DNA of 64,000 nucleotides from Pestalotiopsis fici W106-1. Taxonomy: Eukaryota; Ascomycota; Sordariomycetes; Amphisphaeriales; Sporocadaceae. Under the pieces are notes generated by a model. The model worked only from the letters and a program-made list of their open reading frames with translations, was not told the origin of the DNA and did not search any database. The stretch is taken from positions 2,170,001-2,234,000 of the forward strand of contig NW_006917094.1 of the NCBI RefSeq assembly GCF_000516985.1, in the 5' to 3' direction. A program made the position numbers and the translations under genes. Below, one piece after another: positions 10,730 through 20,693 of the stretch; within the stretch, counting starts at the first letter, position 1; each line of letters begins with the position of its first letter.

Positions 10730-11834
10730 ATGTCCCTGAGATCCCAGATCTTTGAGCTCTGGGAAGAGCTCTCCTTTCCGTGGAAGCTCCTGTGGCTGTC
10801 CTTCTGTTCCATACCTCCAACAGTGGCCAGACTGTATAGGGAACACAAGGTCGACACTTTGCTATCGCCTTCCCGGTTTCAAGAGGCCTGGTTCAATGAT
10901 TTCTGGGGCAAGATTGGGGGCGAATTGAAGGCCGGCGCTGTGGACCTTGTCTTGCCATTGCTCGATGGCAGGGTAGAAGGGGGAAAGGTCTTGGATGAGC
11001 CGTGAGCCACCATTATCACTCCGTCATCATTTCTTCGACACTGAGATTTGTATCCAAACTGACTCGCTTTAATTTCCACGGCAGAGTCGGCCCTGGTATC
11101 GGTGGCGTGTGTATCGAGTTGGGAGCCGGAAGCGGATTCTGGGTCGACATCTTTTCCGACAAGCATCTCGAGTCCAACGCAAAGAGCAAGCGCACAAGGG
11201 TGACTCGCGCCTATGGCATTGAACCCAACCGCGATCAACATGTTAACCGTAAGTACCACGTAGCTCAGTCAGCCCCAGGCTGGTGATTCTGCACCGAGGC
11301 TCCCCAATTGTTGACGTTTTCGTATAGTCCGCAAGAAAATAGCGGAAGCCGGACTCGAGGACCAGTACGAGATTGTCCCTGTCGGCATTGAAGACCTGGG
11401 CGATCCGACAAAATGGGGCAACAAGATTGAGAAGGAGAGTGTCGACTGCATAGTCTCTATTCGCTGCCTCTGCAGCATCCCCGAGCCCCAGCGCAACATC
11501 AAGGAGCTCTACGGCTACCTGAAAAAGGGCGGTCGGTGGTATGTTTTTGAGCACGTTCGCGCCGATACCCCGGCGGCTCTACGTCTCTACCAAGGCAAGT
11601 ACATTAATATTCAAGCCTGAAGTCGTGAAACTTCTGCACGAAATTGGCTAATCTATTTTGTCAGCATTCCTCAATCTCATCTGGCCCATGTGCCTCGGTG
11701 GTTGCGAGATGGATCGCCCGACTGGTGAATACATATCCGACGCGGGCCCCTGGACCAAGGCCGACTGCTTCCGTCCTGTGGAACAATCTCCCTATGCCTG
11801 CACTCCTCATATCTTTGGTGTTTATACCAAGTGA
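10730..11834 (+). CDS. SAM-dependent methyltransferase, class I, METTL7-like
   Basis: Exons 10730-11001, 11085-11248, 11328-11594 and 11665-11834 give 290 residues. Motif I is IELGAGSG in exon 2 (SAM binding), followed by YGIEPN, CIVSIRCLCSIP (motif IV-like) and YLKKGGRWYVFEHV. The C-terminal block CxxxRPTGEYI...HIFGVYTK is typical of the type-11 methyltransferases related to METTL7. The N-terminus has an amphipathic/hydrophobic stretch (PWKLLWLSFCSIPP), so membrane association is possible. The third intron (11595-11664) starts with GCAAGT, a GC-AG donor; the alternative GTACAT donor four bases on gives an early stop and loses the conserved tail. An in-frame ATG at 10655 exists, but the one at 10730 fits the domain start better. 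Substrate unknown. Confidence 0.85.
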
Positions 11835-12327
11835 ACACACTGTGCATATACTGTACCCTCCTACTCAGTGCCGTCATGATTCAAGTCCAAGAGTGAGCTC
11901 TATCAACGAAATCAGCATTCCAGTCAATGGTACAAAAAGTATTGGCAAATTACAAGGCGGCCTCTTTCCACCATTTGGAGCCCGGCAAGCTTATATTTCT
12001 CACACTCGATTTCACTACCACACTCAATAAAGCAGGTCGCATACGAGTCATGAACACTCGCTCTCTTGTGTAGCTCCCACTTCTGGAATTGAGTCAATAG
12101 ATTCGATCACTTATGCATGCATTCATGTGAAATTCCATGACCTCTTTCAACTTTTGTCTTCGACTAATCATGTGGAATGGTAAACGCAATCTATTGCTAT
12201 CACAAAAAGAAATATAAGTATGAGTCTAATGCTGTTCCCAATGCACCGAACGACAGTTCTATCATGGACACGTCTGACCTCCGAATTTTGACTTTTGTTT
12301 TACACGGCTTCTAAGACAACCACCTGT
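11835..12327. other. Convergent spacer
   Basis: 3' flanks of the methyltransferase and the sulfide:quinone oxidoreductase. No gene seen. Confidence 0.55.
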
Positions 12328-13725
12328 TTAAGACGAAGCAGTGTCTGGCTTGGACCAAGCCTTGGGACCATACCAGGTACCCTTGACAAAGCTGTTCCAG
12401 TAGACGAAGGGGAAGAAGTCCTTCTTGAGGTGGTAAAAGGCCCTCCGGGGCTTCTCCTGACCGCCAAAGATGCCGGCAAAGGTCTCCTTGGGGACACCAC
12501 CGTACTTGAACTCGCACAGCATGAGCTCATTGTGGCCGGTGAGCAAGGGGCAGCTGGCGTAGCCATCGTAGGCGGCGCGGCCCTCCTTACCCGCCAGGGC
12601 GGCGGTCAGGTTCTCCACCAGCACGGGGGCCTGCGACGAGATGGCCGCGGCCGTCTTGCTGTTGGGCAGGCTGGAGGCGTCGCCGAGCGAAAAGACATTG
12701 GCAAACTTGGCGTGGCGCGTCGTGGCCTTGTCCACGTCGACCCAGCCGGCGGCGTCGGCCAGCGGGGACTTGGCCACAAAGTCCCACGGCTTCTGCGGCG
12801 GCACCACGTGCAGGAACTTGTAGTCGCGACGGACCTCGGCGCCGTCGGCCGCGAGGTTCTTGAACGTGGCCACCTTGTTCTTGGCGTCCACGCTCACGAG
12901 GTTGTGCTGGAAGAGGCCCTCGACGCCACGGTCGACGCGCAGCTGCTCCAGCGCAGCCGAGTACTTGGGCACGGCGAACATGGAGGCGGCGCCCGTGGCA
13001 AAGGTTGGGCTGATGCGAGAGCGGACGCCGTCCTTCTGCCACTGGCTCAGCGCCATCCACATGATCTTCTGGGGGGCACCGGCGCACTTGATCACGCCTG
13101 CGGGCTGGGTAAAGACAGCCTCGCCCTCCTTGAAGTCCTTGATGTTGCGCCACACCTGCTCGACTGTCTTGTTCGAGTAGATGGACGAAACAAGGCTGGC
13201 GGGATCCTGGAGGGCCTCCTGGAGACCCGAGATGCCCGCAAAGTTGGTCTCAAGACCTGGTGCCACCACGAGGTAATCATAGGTGAGGTCGACGCCCTCG
13301 GTAGTCTTGATGGCATTGTTTTCCGGGTCAAAGCTGGCGACACCCAGAGGATAGTGCTTGGTGCCCGATGGGATGACAGCATCCATGGGCTTTGACATGC
13401 CCTGAAGGGGCTTGAGGCCAGATCCGACCAGAGTCCAACCAGGCTGAGAAGGGCGGGTCGGATTAGTAATGAGATCTCACGACGCCTTATGAGGCAAATG
13501 CACGCTTACCTGGTAGTGGTGAGCTGCGGCAGGGTCCAGGATGGCAATGTCCGTCTTCTCGGAGCCCCTGGCGCGGCGGAGCTGGGCGGCGACAGTCACA
13601 CCGGCGGTACCAGCGCCGACGATGAGGACCTGGTGATGCGCCCTCGCGGGAACAGATGTGGCATATCCTCTGATGGCTGTGGCGGTGGCCAGGCGGCCAG
13701 CCTTGGCAAAAGCTGCACTTCGCAT
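12328..13725 (-). CDS. Mitochondrial sulfide:quinone oxidoreductase
   Basis: Flavoprotein that oxidises hydrogen sulfide and passes electrons to ubiquinone at the inner mitochondrial membrane. Exons 13510-13725 and 12328-13443 (intron 13444-13509) give 443 residues. Residues 1-30 are rich in Arg, Ala and Ser, as expected of a mitochondrial presequence. The FAD site is VLIVGAGTAGVTVAAQ. The exon junction restores HHYQPGWTLVG, a family signature. Two catalytic-type cysteines are present, in GVIKCAGAPQK and in YASCPLLTGHNE, matching the pair known in the human enzyme. The first ATG at 13725 is preferred over an upstream in-frame one because it starts the presequence directly. The S. pombe homologue is hmt2. 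Confidence 0.94.
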
Positions 13726-16700
13726 TGCGACGGCTCGGACGAGTATAAAGAGCGATCCGGGATTGAATAACAATAGACCTAGGGAGCACAACTAATAGCC
13801 AACACAAGCGACCGTATTGAGGCACGTGAAATGGAAGTATATGACCTCTATTCTCTTTGCTGTTGAGTTGAATAGCTGCTGCCTCCTTTGGCTTGAAGAG
13901 TTTCGTCTTTTTTGTGGAGATCGTACCACACTAAGGATGACGTGATACTATATCGCCCCCATTTTAGTAATGTGTAGCGGCGATCTACGAAATACTATGC
14001 GACAGTATAATCCAGAGTCTGCTAATGTGAAATAATGAATGCTTTTCTCTTTCCTCTTTTTTCCCCTCCCGACATATCGTGTATTAATTGTTAGGAGAAT
14101 CATTCGTGCCGCGGAGAAACAATTATGCACGATTGAACCTTGCAGATATCACCCTTTTTTGCCTTTCTGTCCTTCTTGGGTTGTGCGACTTGGAAGACGT
14201 GTCAAGAGTAAGGTTTATGGAAGTTTTCCTGCCTGAATCATCAACTCAATCCTGCATTGATGGAGAATAGATCAGGCTTGAAGCTTGACAGCGCTCATGT
14301 AAGCCTACAACTTTGTCGAGATGCCTTATCCCCGAGTCGTGGCGTAATTTTGAGGTTTCTCATACATATACTCAAGCTGGTCTTTGGCCCCCCCGAGATG
14401 CGGCTACTTGGAGAAAGAGGAAATGATTTGTGTGAACAACTTATAAATTAATGTCAGACCTATGTGGAACACATATAGCTGTCTTTGCGGCTCGTCAGAA
14501 GTATCATATATAGCGGAATACACTGAAAGTTGATGACTGTCATGAAAAGTATCCGTAGTGGATCATCGAACAGCCCTCGTGAGATTGTTGAACGAACCAT
14601 CTCTTCATTTTATCAAACAGATATCAATATCTCTAGCGAGATCGGAGTGCAGGAGCTGAAAACCAAACAATGTGTCAATATCTTGCAAGCCTTCGGATCA
14701 GTATCCGTGATTCATAAGGCCATAGATATTCGACAGAGTATCAAATCTTATCCGAAAGCTATAGACACTGTCCCGCGGCCGTCGGAATTTCCGTCTACAG
14801 TTGATCGTGAGGTTTCGATCGGCTTGCCTTACTCTTGACCTCCACTTGTTTCTATCAAGACTCATTTGATCCCCCGGTATAGCCCCCCTCCCATGTGGAA
14901 ATACGCCGGACTTGTAAAATGCTAAAAGCCAGAACGGACTTCGGGCCTCCTCGGAGAGCAGAGTCAAACCAAAGTGAGACGCAAGCGTTTAATGTCCCCA
15001 TCTGTGTTACTTGAAAATAGACCCAGTCGGCGTATTGATGCGCCTGGATCGCGAAAAAAAAAAAATACGTATTCGAATACCGAATAGTACATGGGTGAAG
15101 CGGAAAAACCCGTTGACATAGGCGCGGCTCAAAAATCCTGCTTCAGGTATGCTTTCTGCATGGTGCATAGTGCATGTCCACACGTGGATACAATATTACT
15201 AGTGATGTTCATTTGTCTTGCTCTTTTCCCTCCCCCTGATGACTCTACCCATTGCGATGCAAGAGTGGTTCTTGAGTGTATGGAAGCGACAGAGATGCAA
15301 CTAACCAACTTGCTAGCCAGTCTCCATTGTACCACTGGCCAAATGCACCCCTGAGGAACAAGGGTCGAGTTATTGGGGACGAGGCGACTCTTCGTCGATC
15401 ATAGTTATATTGTGGCCGCTCAGTTGATATCTTATTGATCATCTTGATGCGTACTATATCAGTTGAATGTGGATCAGTAACTGCGTTTTGTCGAAAATGT
15501 CGGGCCGACTTCTGATAGACCCTTGGGAGACTATGTCAATCCACGAGGACAACATGGAATATGTAGTACACAATGGCGACTCGAGGGGATGGAGGGCAGC
15601 GAGACGAGGTGAGTGAAAGAGGAAACGAATTATATCCACAGCCTACCATCTCAGCACATGGCTTGCCCAGGGCTGTGGTCTAGAGGCCAGACGATGGTGG
15701 AGTCGCAGGTTACCATAGCGTAATGAAAAGTCGTAGCGCTTCCGATTCCATATGAGTTCCGACGATATGGTTCAGAGATTCGGAAAAGAACTTTTAAGTA
15801 TTCCGTAGTGTGCTCAGGTAGAGAGAGCAGCAATTGATCAGGCGGTATGGTTGCCTGGGAATATGCCGTACCTATCTTTTTCACAAATCGGGTAGGAAAA
15901 GTCGCTAATCTTGCAGGAGATGTCGTCTTCTTCTTTTTTGACCCAATTAGCCGCGTTTGACCCAGGGCGACGACGACGACAGCGACGAGTTGGAGGGGTC
16001 CATTGTCGACGTTACCGGATGAGACAGGCATCCCCGCCGGAGAGCCGCGCTCGTTATACTGAGGTCGGAAGGATGTTATGTGGTATTATTCTGGGCGGAG
16101 TTCGCGGGACCGGGTTAGCACAGCCGCTTCCAATGAAATTACGATGACGGCCCAATAAATGTCCTTGCTGCCCCAATTTTACCATAGAGATATGAAGGAT
16201 TGGTCTGCATATGTACGTGTACGGATACTGCTACTATGTAACTCGTACAATTGGCCCTGCTCAATGTGGCAACCGAGCACGAGACTGGTATGCATCGTGT
16301 AACCTGGGACTGCCTGGGATGAGAGACTGAGATCGTACTCAAGTCCCAGTATTTTTCCCCCTACCTTTTTCTTCTGGGAGTCAATCATGCAGGCAGGAAA
16401 TGGAAACCATGGATCATGGATCATGGGGGTCACGAGGAGGCGGGGGGTTTCGTTGATGGGCAGTGGGCACATTTTCAGTTTTTCGGAGTCGATGCCATTC
16501 CCTGCCACACCGATAACCCCGAAACCAAACAGGTGCAAGATAAACTACTGTCAATATGTGCAATGTGCAGATTGTGTAACAGATTAGGCAGTCGATACTA
16601 CCTCAGTGTAGATACCGGCAGCAAACACCCGCCCGATCATCCGGGATTTCTCTTGACTGCAAGATGAATAGTGATTGGTATATTTGGTTCGCGCATTCGA

Positions 16701-17458
16701 TAGGACCTCAGTCACACTGGCATGTCCCGCGTTCAAGGTGTATGTACAGAGTAGTACTATAGTACTTGTGTACCTACCTAGATAGAAAAGAAAAAGTGCC
16801 GATTTTACTATGTACTGGACTTCAGCGATAATTCGCAAGGGAATCCTTGAAATGTAGTCATTTCAGACTGAAGGGCGACGAATTCAAGGGCCCTCGAACC
16901 GCACGAACGACTCGAGGGCTTCAAAGCGCTGCGAAAAAAAAAGCCCTGAAGCTTGTACACATTGGACAGTATGGAATGATGGGTCACAGCTGCACTAGCG
17001 GGCAGTGCGGGTTTGTACTGGACGTGGGACGGGAAGGGCTGAAGGCGCTGTAGCTACGAACGGCTCCAGGCTCTGGACTTCCACTGGTTCCTGTGGCTCC
17101 CGTGGGAACCCAGGTCAAGTTCCAGACCCGCCATCTACGGAGGCTTCAAAGTCGGTGGCTCCAATAGCAACCGTACAGAGTACCAACCAACCAGCCCTGC
17201 GACCAGGGGGGGAAGCAGTTGGGCCAATCCGGATGTCGAGGAGGTGGATGCGAGAATACCATGTGCGTGGACCGTCCTGCAAGTCTCTGCTCTGCGAACG
17301 GTCTGAGAGACTGAGATTTTCATATTTGCTGCAAGGTGAAGCAAGGAATTGAGAGAAATGGAGGGATTTTGAGAAGCGAACCGGATATACGGGCATATCC
17401 TTGAGCAAAGAGATTGCGTCTTTGCAGTGGTCAATTGAGAAAGTCGAGGCTACTGCAT

Positions 17459-17477
17459 ACCTACCTAGTAGGTAGGT
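17459..17477. repeat. Perfect TACCTA/TAGGTA palindrome
   Basis: ACCTACCTA-G-TAGGTAGGT, arms of 9 with a single-base centre. Shorter ACCTACCT pieces recur nearby (around 17800 and 16770). Confidence 0.8.
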
Positions 17478-18012
17478 AGTTTAAAAAGACAAGAGGTGTC
17501 GTCCCCCCTCGACTGCAGGACAGCAAAAGGGAGGGACGAAGAGAAAGAAAAAAAAAATTAAGCTTTCAGTCCGTCTTTCTTCCCAAGCACCAGGACCACT
17601 TGGCAGACTCTTCAATTTTGGAAGAAAAAGCGGAAGAAAGCACATGCCCTTGATTTTGACTGGTTGTTTGGGCCCCAAGAGCATATTTTCTTGATTTTTG
17701 TTTTTTCCGCCCTCCTTTCCTCGACTCCGACTGCCATTACATCCGGTAATATCTCCGACAAATTATTCAATTGACCTTGGGTATAATCTACTAACCTACC
17801 TACACAGATAAGGCAAAGAACCGTTTCTCCTGCTCGGATTGCCTAGCTCACAGGTTGTCGTCACTTTTGAAACCTGCGTAGGTAATAATCCCAACACCCC
17901 CCCCCCCAGGGCTGTGCTACCTGCCAACCAGACTATCATATCTGGGACAGGGTTGGCGGCTGTCGGGTTTCAACTGTCTTGTCAATCATCCAAGATCTTC
18001 CAACACAGTATC

Positions 18013-18277
18013 TACACCTCCTCATGGATTATAAACGTTAGATCGTTACAAGCCCCGTAATTGAATCCAGCGATCTGCTGCGTACTCTGTCATAATATTT
18101 GTGCTGGCCAGTACTGGCTGTTACTGAGGTTCTTCGTCTGGTACCCACAACAGGTGCTAGAAATTTCTATGAGCCGTATAGCACCATAGAACAGATATGG
18201 GAAGATACCAGGCAGATCAAAGCAAAGAAATATGGGGCTTGTACCAATCTAACGTTTATAATCCATGAGGAGGTGTA
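18013..18277. mobile_element. MITE-like inverted-repeat element flanked by TA
   Basis: 18013-18056 and 18234-18277 are inverted copies of a 44-base sequence with two mismatches. Both outer ends read TA-CACCTCC ... GGAGGTG-TA, so the element proper (18015-18275, 261 bp) can be seen as having 42-base terminal inverted repeats and a TA target duplication, the hallmark of Tc1/mariner-pogo insertion. The 177-base interior encodes nothing recognisable. It could also be a simple inverted duplication. Confidence 0.6.
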
Positions 18278-18828
18278 TCTTATTGCTCTCTCTGTTGCGC
18301 AGCTTGGTGTGTGCACTGGGACAAGTGGAATAGAGTTCATACTCGTCATCTCGACACGAGGTGAAGTCTAAAACTCCTTTGGTGTCGGCACTTGTTAGCT
18401 AGCACTGCACACATACAATCAGCCAAAGCAAGCCGGCTTGTCTGGACTCTTGCACTCTGGTCGTAGGTATGTAATCTTCTTTTCTTCCGATTCTCTGACT
18501 GCAGATGCTTCCATGTGTATTCGAATCCTAACTCAATCCATTGGCCAGAAAAGTCCCAAATCAAGTGTGTCGTGTGTCGTGTGCGTTATCCGCCTTACTA
18601 CCAAGCCAACTAATAGTCAAGCCGCTGGGGCTTCTTCTTATCATCATCTGGAGTCTCATCAATCAGCCAACCAGTCTGGTCCCTTTTCCCTTAGTGTACT
18701 GCTAGGTGCTATCTAGAAGCAAAACCAGTTGAGTTGCTTCCAATTGCTGTGACCACCAACCAAGTCCCAATTGCATTAGCTCGTGGGACCCATACGGGGA
18801 CGTCATCGCCGCAAGGCCTCACTTTCCC

Positions 18829-18834
18829 CACGTG
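18829..18834. promoter_or_regulatory. PHO-type CACGTG site upstream of the SPX gene
   Basis: Lies 384 bp before the SPX-protein ATG. The minus strand reads GCACGTGGGG, which contains the high-affinity yeast Pho4 core CACGTGGG and the CACGTG core of Neurospora NUC-1. Phosphate control is inferred. Confidence 0.45.
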
Positions 18835-19217
18835 CAAGGAAACGCCTGCTTCCAAGTCAAATACTACCCGAACTGCCAGCGCAACAAGAGGGCTCAGCTC
18901 CTCAGGCTCCTCCCCCAGGGGAATCAATTGATCTTGAATCTTCTTTTATTTGACTTTTCGTTGGGTCAACACCACTTCCTTGCTAAAAACAGGACCCCTT
19001 CCCGACTGGCCCGGGGATAATCGCAGACTTGCCAGCAACCGAAAGAAAACAAAGGAAAACCCCATAGTATTGAGCAACGCCCCAGACCCGCAACTCTTTG
19101 TTCAGTCTACAAGTAGCCCAGTATCCGACCGCTTTTCTCTCCCGCCCATCTACCACCACTTCTTCTTTCGCGCGCCGGCGGCATTCCAATTCGGGTTATG
19201 CGTCGTACCGCCAAAGA

Positions 19218-20693
19218 ATGAAATACGGTGAATATTTCGAGGCCGCCTCGGTGCCTCGCTGGAGCATCCACAATGTCGACTACAACTCGCTCAAGCACCT
19301 CATCAAGCTGCACACGACAAAGGGCCAGGCCCGTGCCATGACCATACCCGGCCAGACCAATCAAGCCCTCGAGCGCTTCGAAACCGACTTTTACCACGAG
19401 TTGCAGCTCCAGCATGAGCGTGTCGACCTCTTTGTTGCTAGTAAAGCCGACGAAATTTCGAGACGCTTGACCCACCTTGCCGGCCTCATCAATGCCCTGA
19501 TCCTGCGCTGCAGCATTGGCCGCCAGGGATTCAGCAATAAGAGGCAGAGAAAGTTTGTCAGGTTCCAGCAGCAAGTAGTTGAGTGTGGCGACGACATTAG
19601 GGATCTCCAGCGCTTCGTGCGCGCTCAAAACGAAGCGTTCCGAAAGATTCTGAAAAAGTACAAGGTTCGTGGCAGCATCCAACAATGTTCAATTGATTCT
19701 TGATTGTGGGACCAGTTTGGAAACTGACTAAACACGGCGTCATCATTGCAGAAATGGACCGGTTCTACGACACTCACGAGTCGATTCCATGACAATGTTC
19801 TCGGCAGTTACAAAAGTTTCACCAGGCGCGACTTCAGCCCGCTGCTGTTACAACAAAGAGAGGTGCTTGCAACACTCGAAGCCGCATCTCCTCGCATAAA
19901 TACCCCAAGCCAAGGCGAGACTGGCAATACTGCGAATATCAACCAGCCGATGCGCGGGTCTCGAACAAGCAGTCGCCAGTCATCGCAAGCCCCTGCGACC
20001 CCAGTTCTTAAGCAGCCTGAGCCAGTAGTCAGGGGTTGGAACGAATACGACAACGGTAGCGAGGCTGGTGACGATTCCTATTACATTGAACTCGACCCCA
20101 ACGAAGATTCCAGCATGTTTCCCGGTATGGACACCATGAAAAGCGTGTTCAAGGCCCCCGTCAGGTCACTTCGCAGTCTCTTCTCGCGCTCCTCGTTGGG
20201 AGAGGCCGAGCATCGACCACTACTGAATGGCAACCAGGTCACAGACTACTTCAGCGCCCATCCGTCAACTCACGCCACGGATACAGAAGCTAGCGACAAC
20301 GAGGACGCTTCTTCGGCCGAATATCCTACATATGGCTACTCGGCCCATTATGCAGCATTGCCCAGTGTCGAAGCCCAACGTGCCGCGCGTTTCAGAGAAA
20401 CTGTCTTGCATAGGAGCATCATTCTTTCGTACTTGATGGCCATCATTCTCACCATTATTGCTGGGGTCCTGGTCGCCACGGGAAGGCATAGACTTCGTCT
20501 TGAGGTCGATGCTGGTGTCATTCTGGCCGTCGTCGTCAGCTTGTTTTCTGGTTGCATGAGTCTTGGAGCCATGCTATATCGTGAAGACAGGCTCAGCATA
20601 ATGTACCAGGCTGCCACATGGGTGACATTCACAGCAATCTGCTTGCTCAATGGAATGTTACTTGTGCTTGTCGTGGGCAGCAATGGTATATAA
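19218..20693 (+). CDS. SPX-domain protein with C-terminal three-helix membrane domain
   Basis: SPX domains bind inositol pyrophosphates and report cellular phosphate state. Exons 19218-19664 and 19752-20693 (intron 19665-19751) give 462 residues. It starts MKYGEYFEAASVPRWSIHNVDY, a standard SPX opening; the Lys-rich SPX end (LKKYKKWTGSTTL) is formed across the intron. Residues about 180-370 are a polar linker rich in Ser, Thr, Asp and Glu. The C-terminus has three hydrophobic segments, about 371-392, 404-424 and 438-457, with the layout of the VTC1/DUF202 membrane domain. No EXS domain and no VTC-type polyphosphate polymerase tunnel domain is visible. Likely a vacuolar or endomembrane protein; the exact family is uncertain. 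Confidence 0.86.

Larger units (their letters stand above)
13726..19217. other. 5.5 kb stretch without a recognisable gene; includes SPX-gene promoter
   Basis: No ORF here has protein-like composition or a plausible set of exons; the longest (e.g. 14530-14838, 15651-16031, 16179-16538) overlap competing frames and show no motif. Contents: CACGTG motifs near 13823 and 15181, an A run at 15054-15065, a C run near 17897-17908, a perfect TACCTA palindrome (17459-17477), an inverted-repeat element (18013-18277), and the proximal promoter of the SPX gene. A noncoding RNA or a very long 5' UTR cannot be excluded from sequence alone. Confidence 0.55.

Noticed and set aside
12295..13395. 366-codon open frame on the + strand
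   Set aside because: Exactly antisense to the sulfide:quinone oxidoreductase exon; Gly/Leu/Val/His-rich composition is what GC-rich codon bias produces on the opposite strand.
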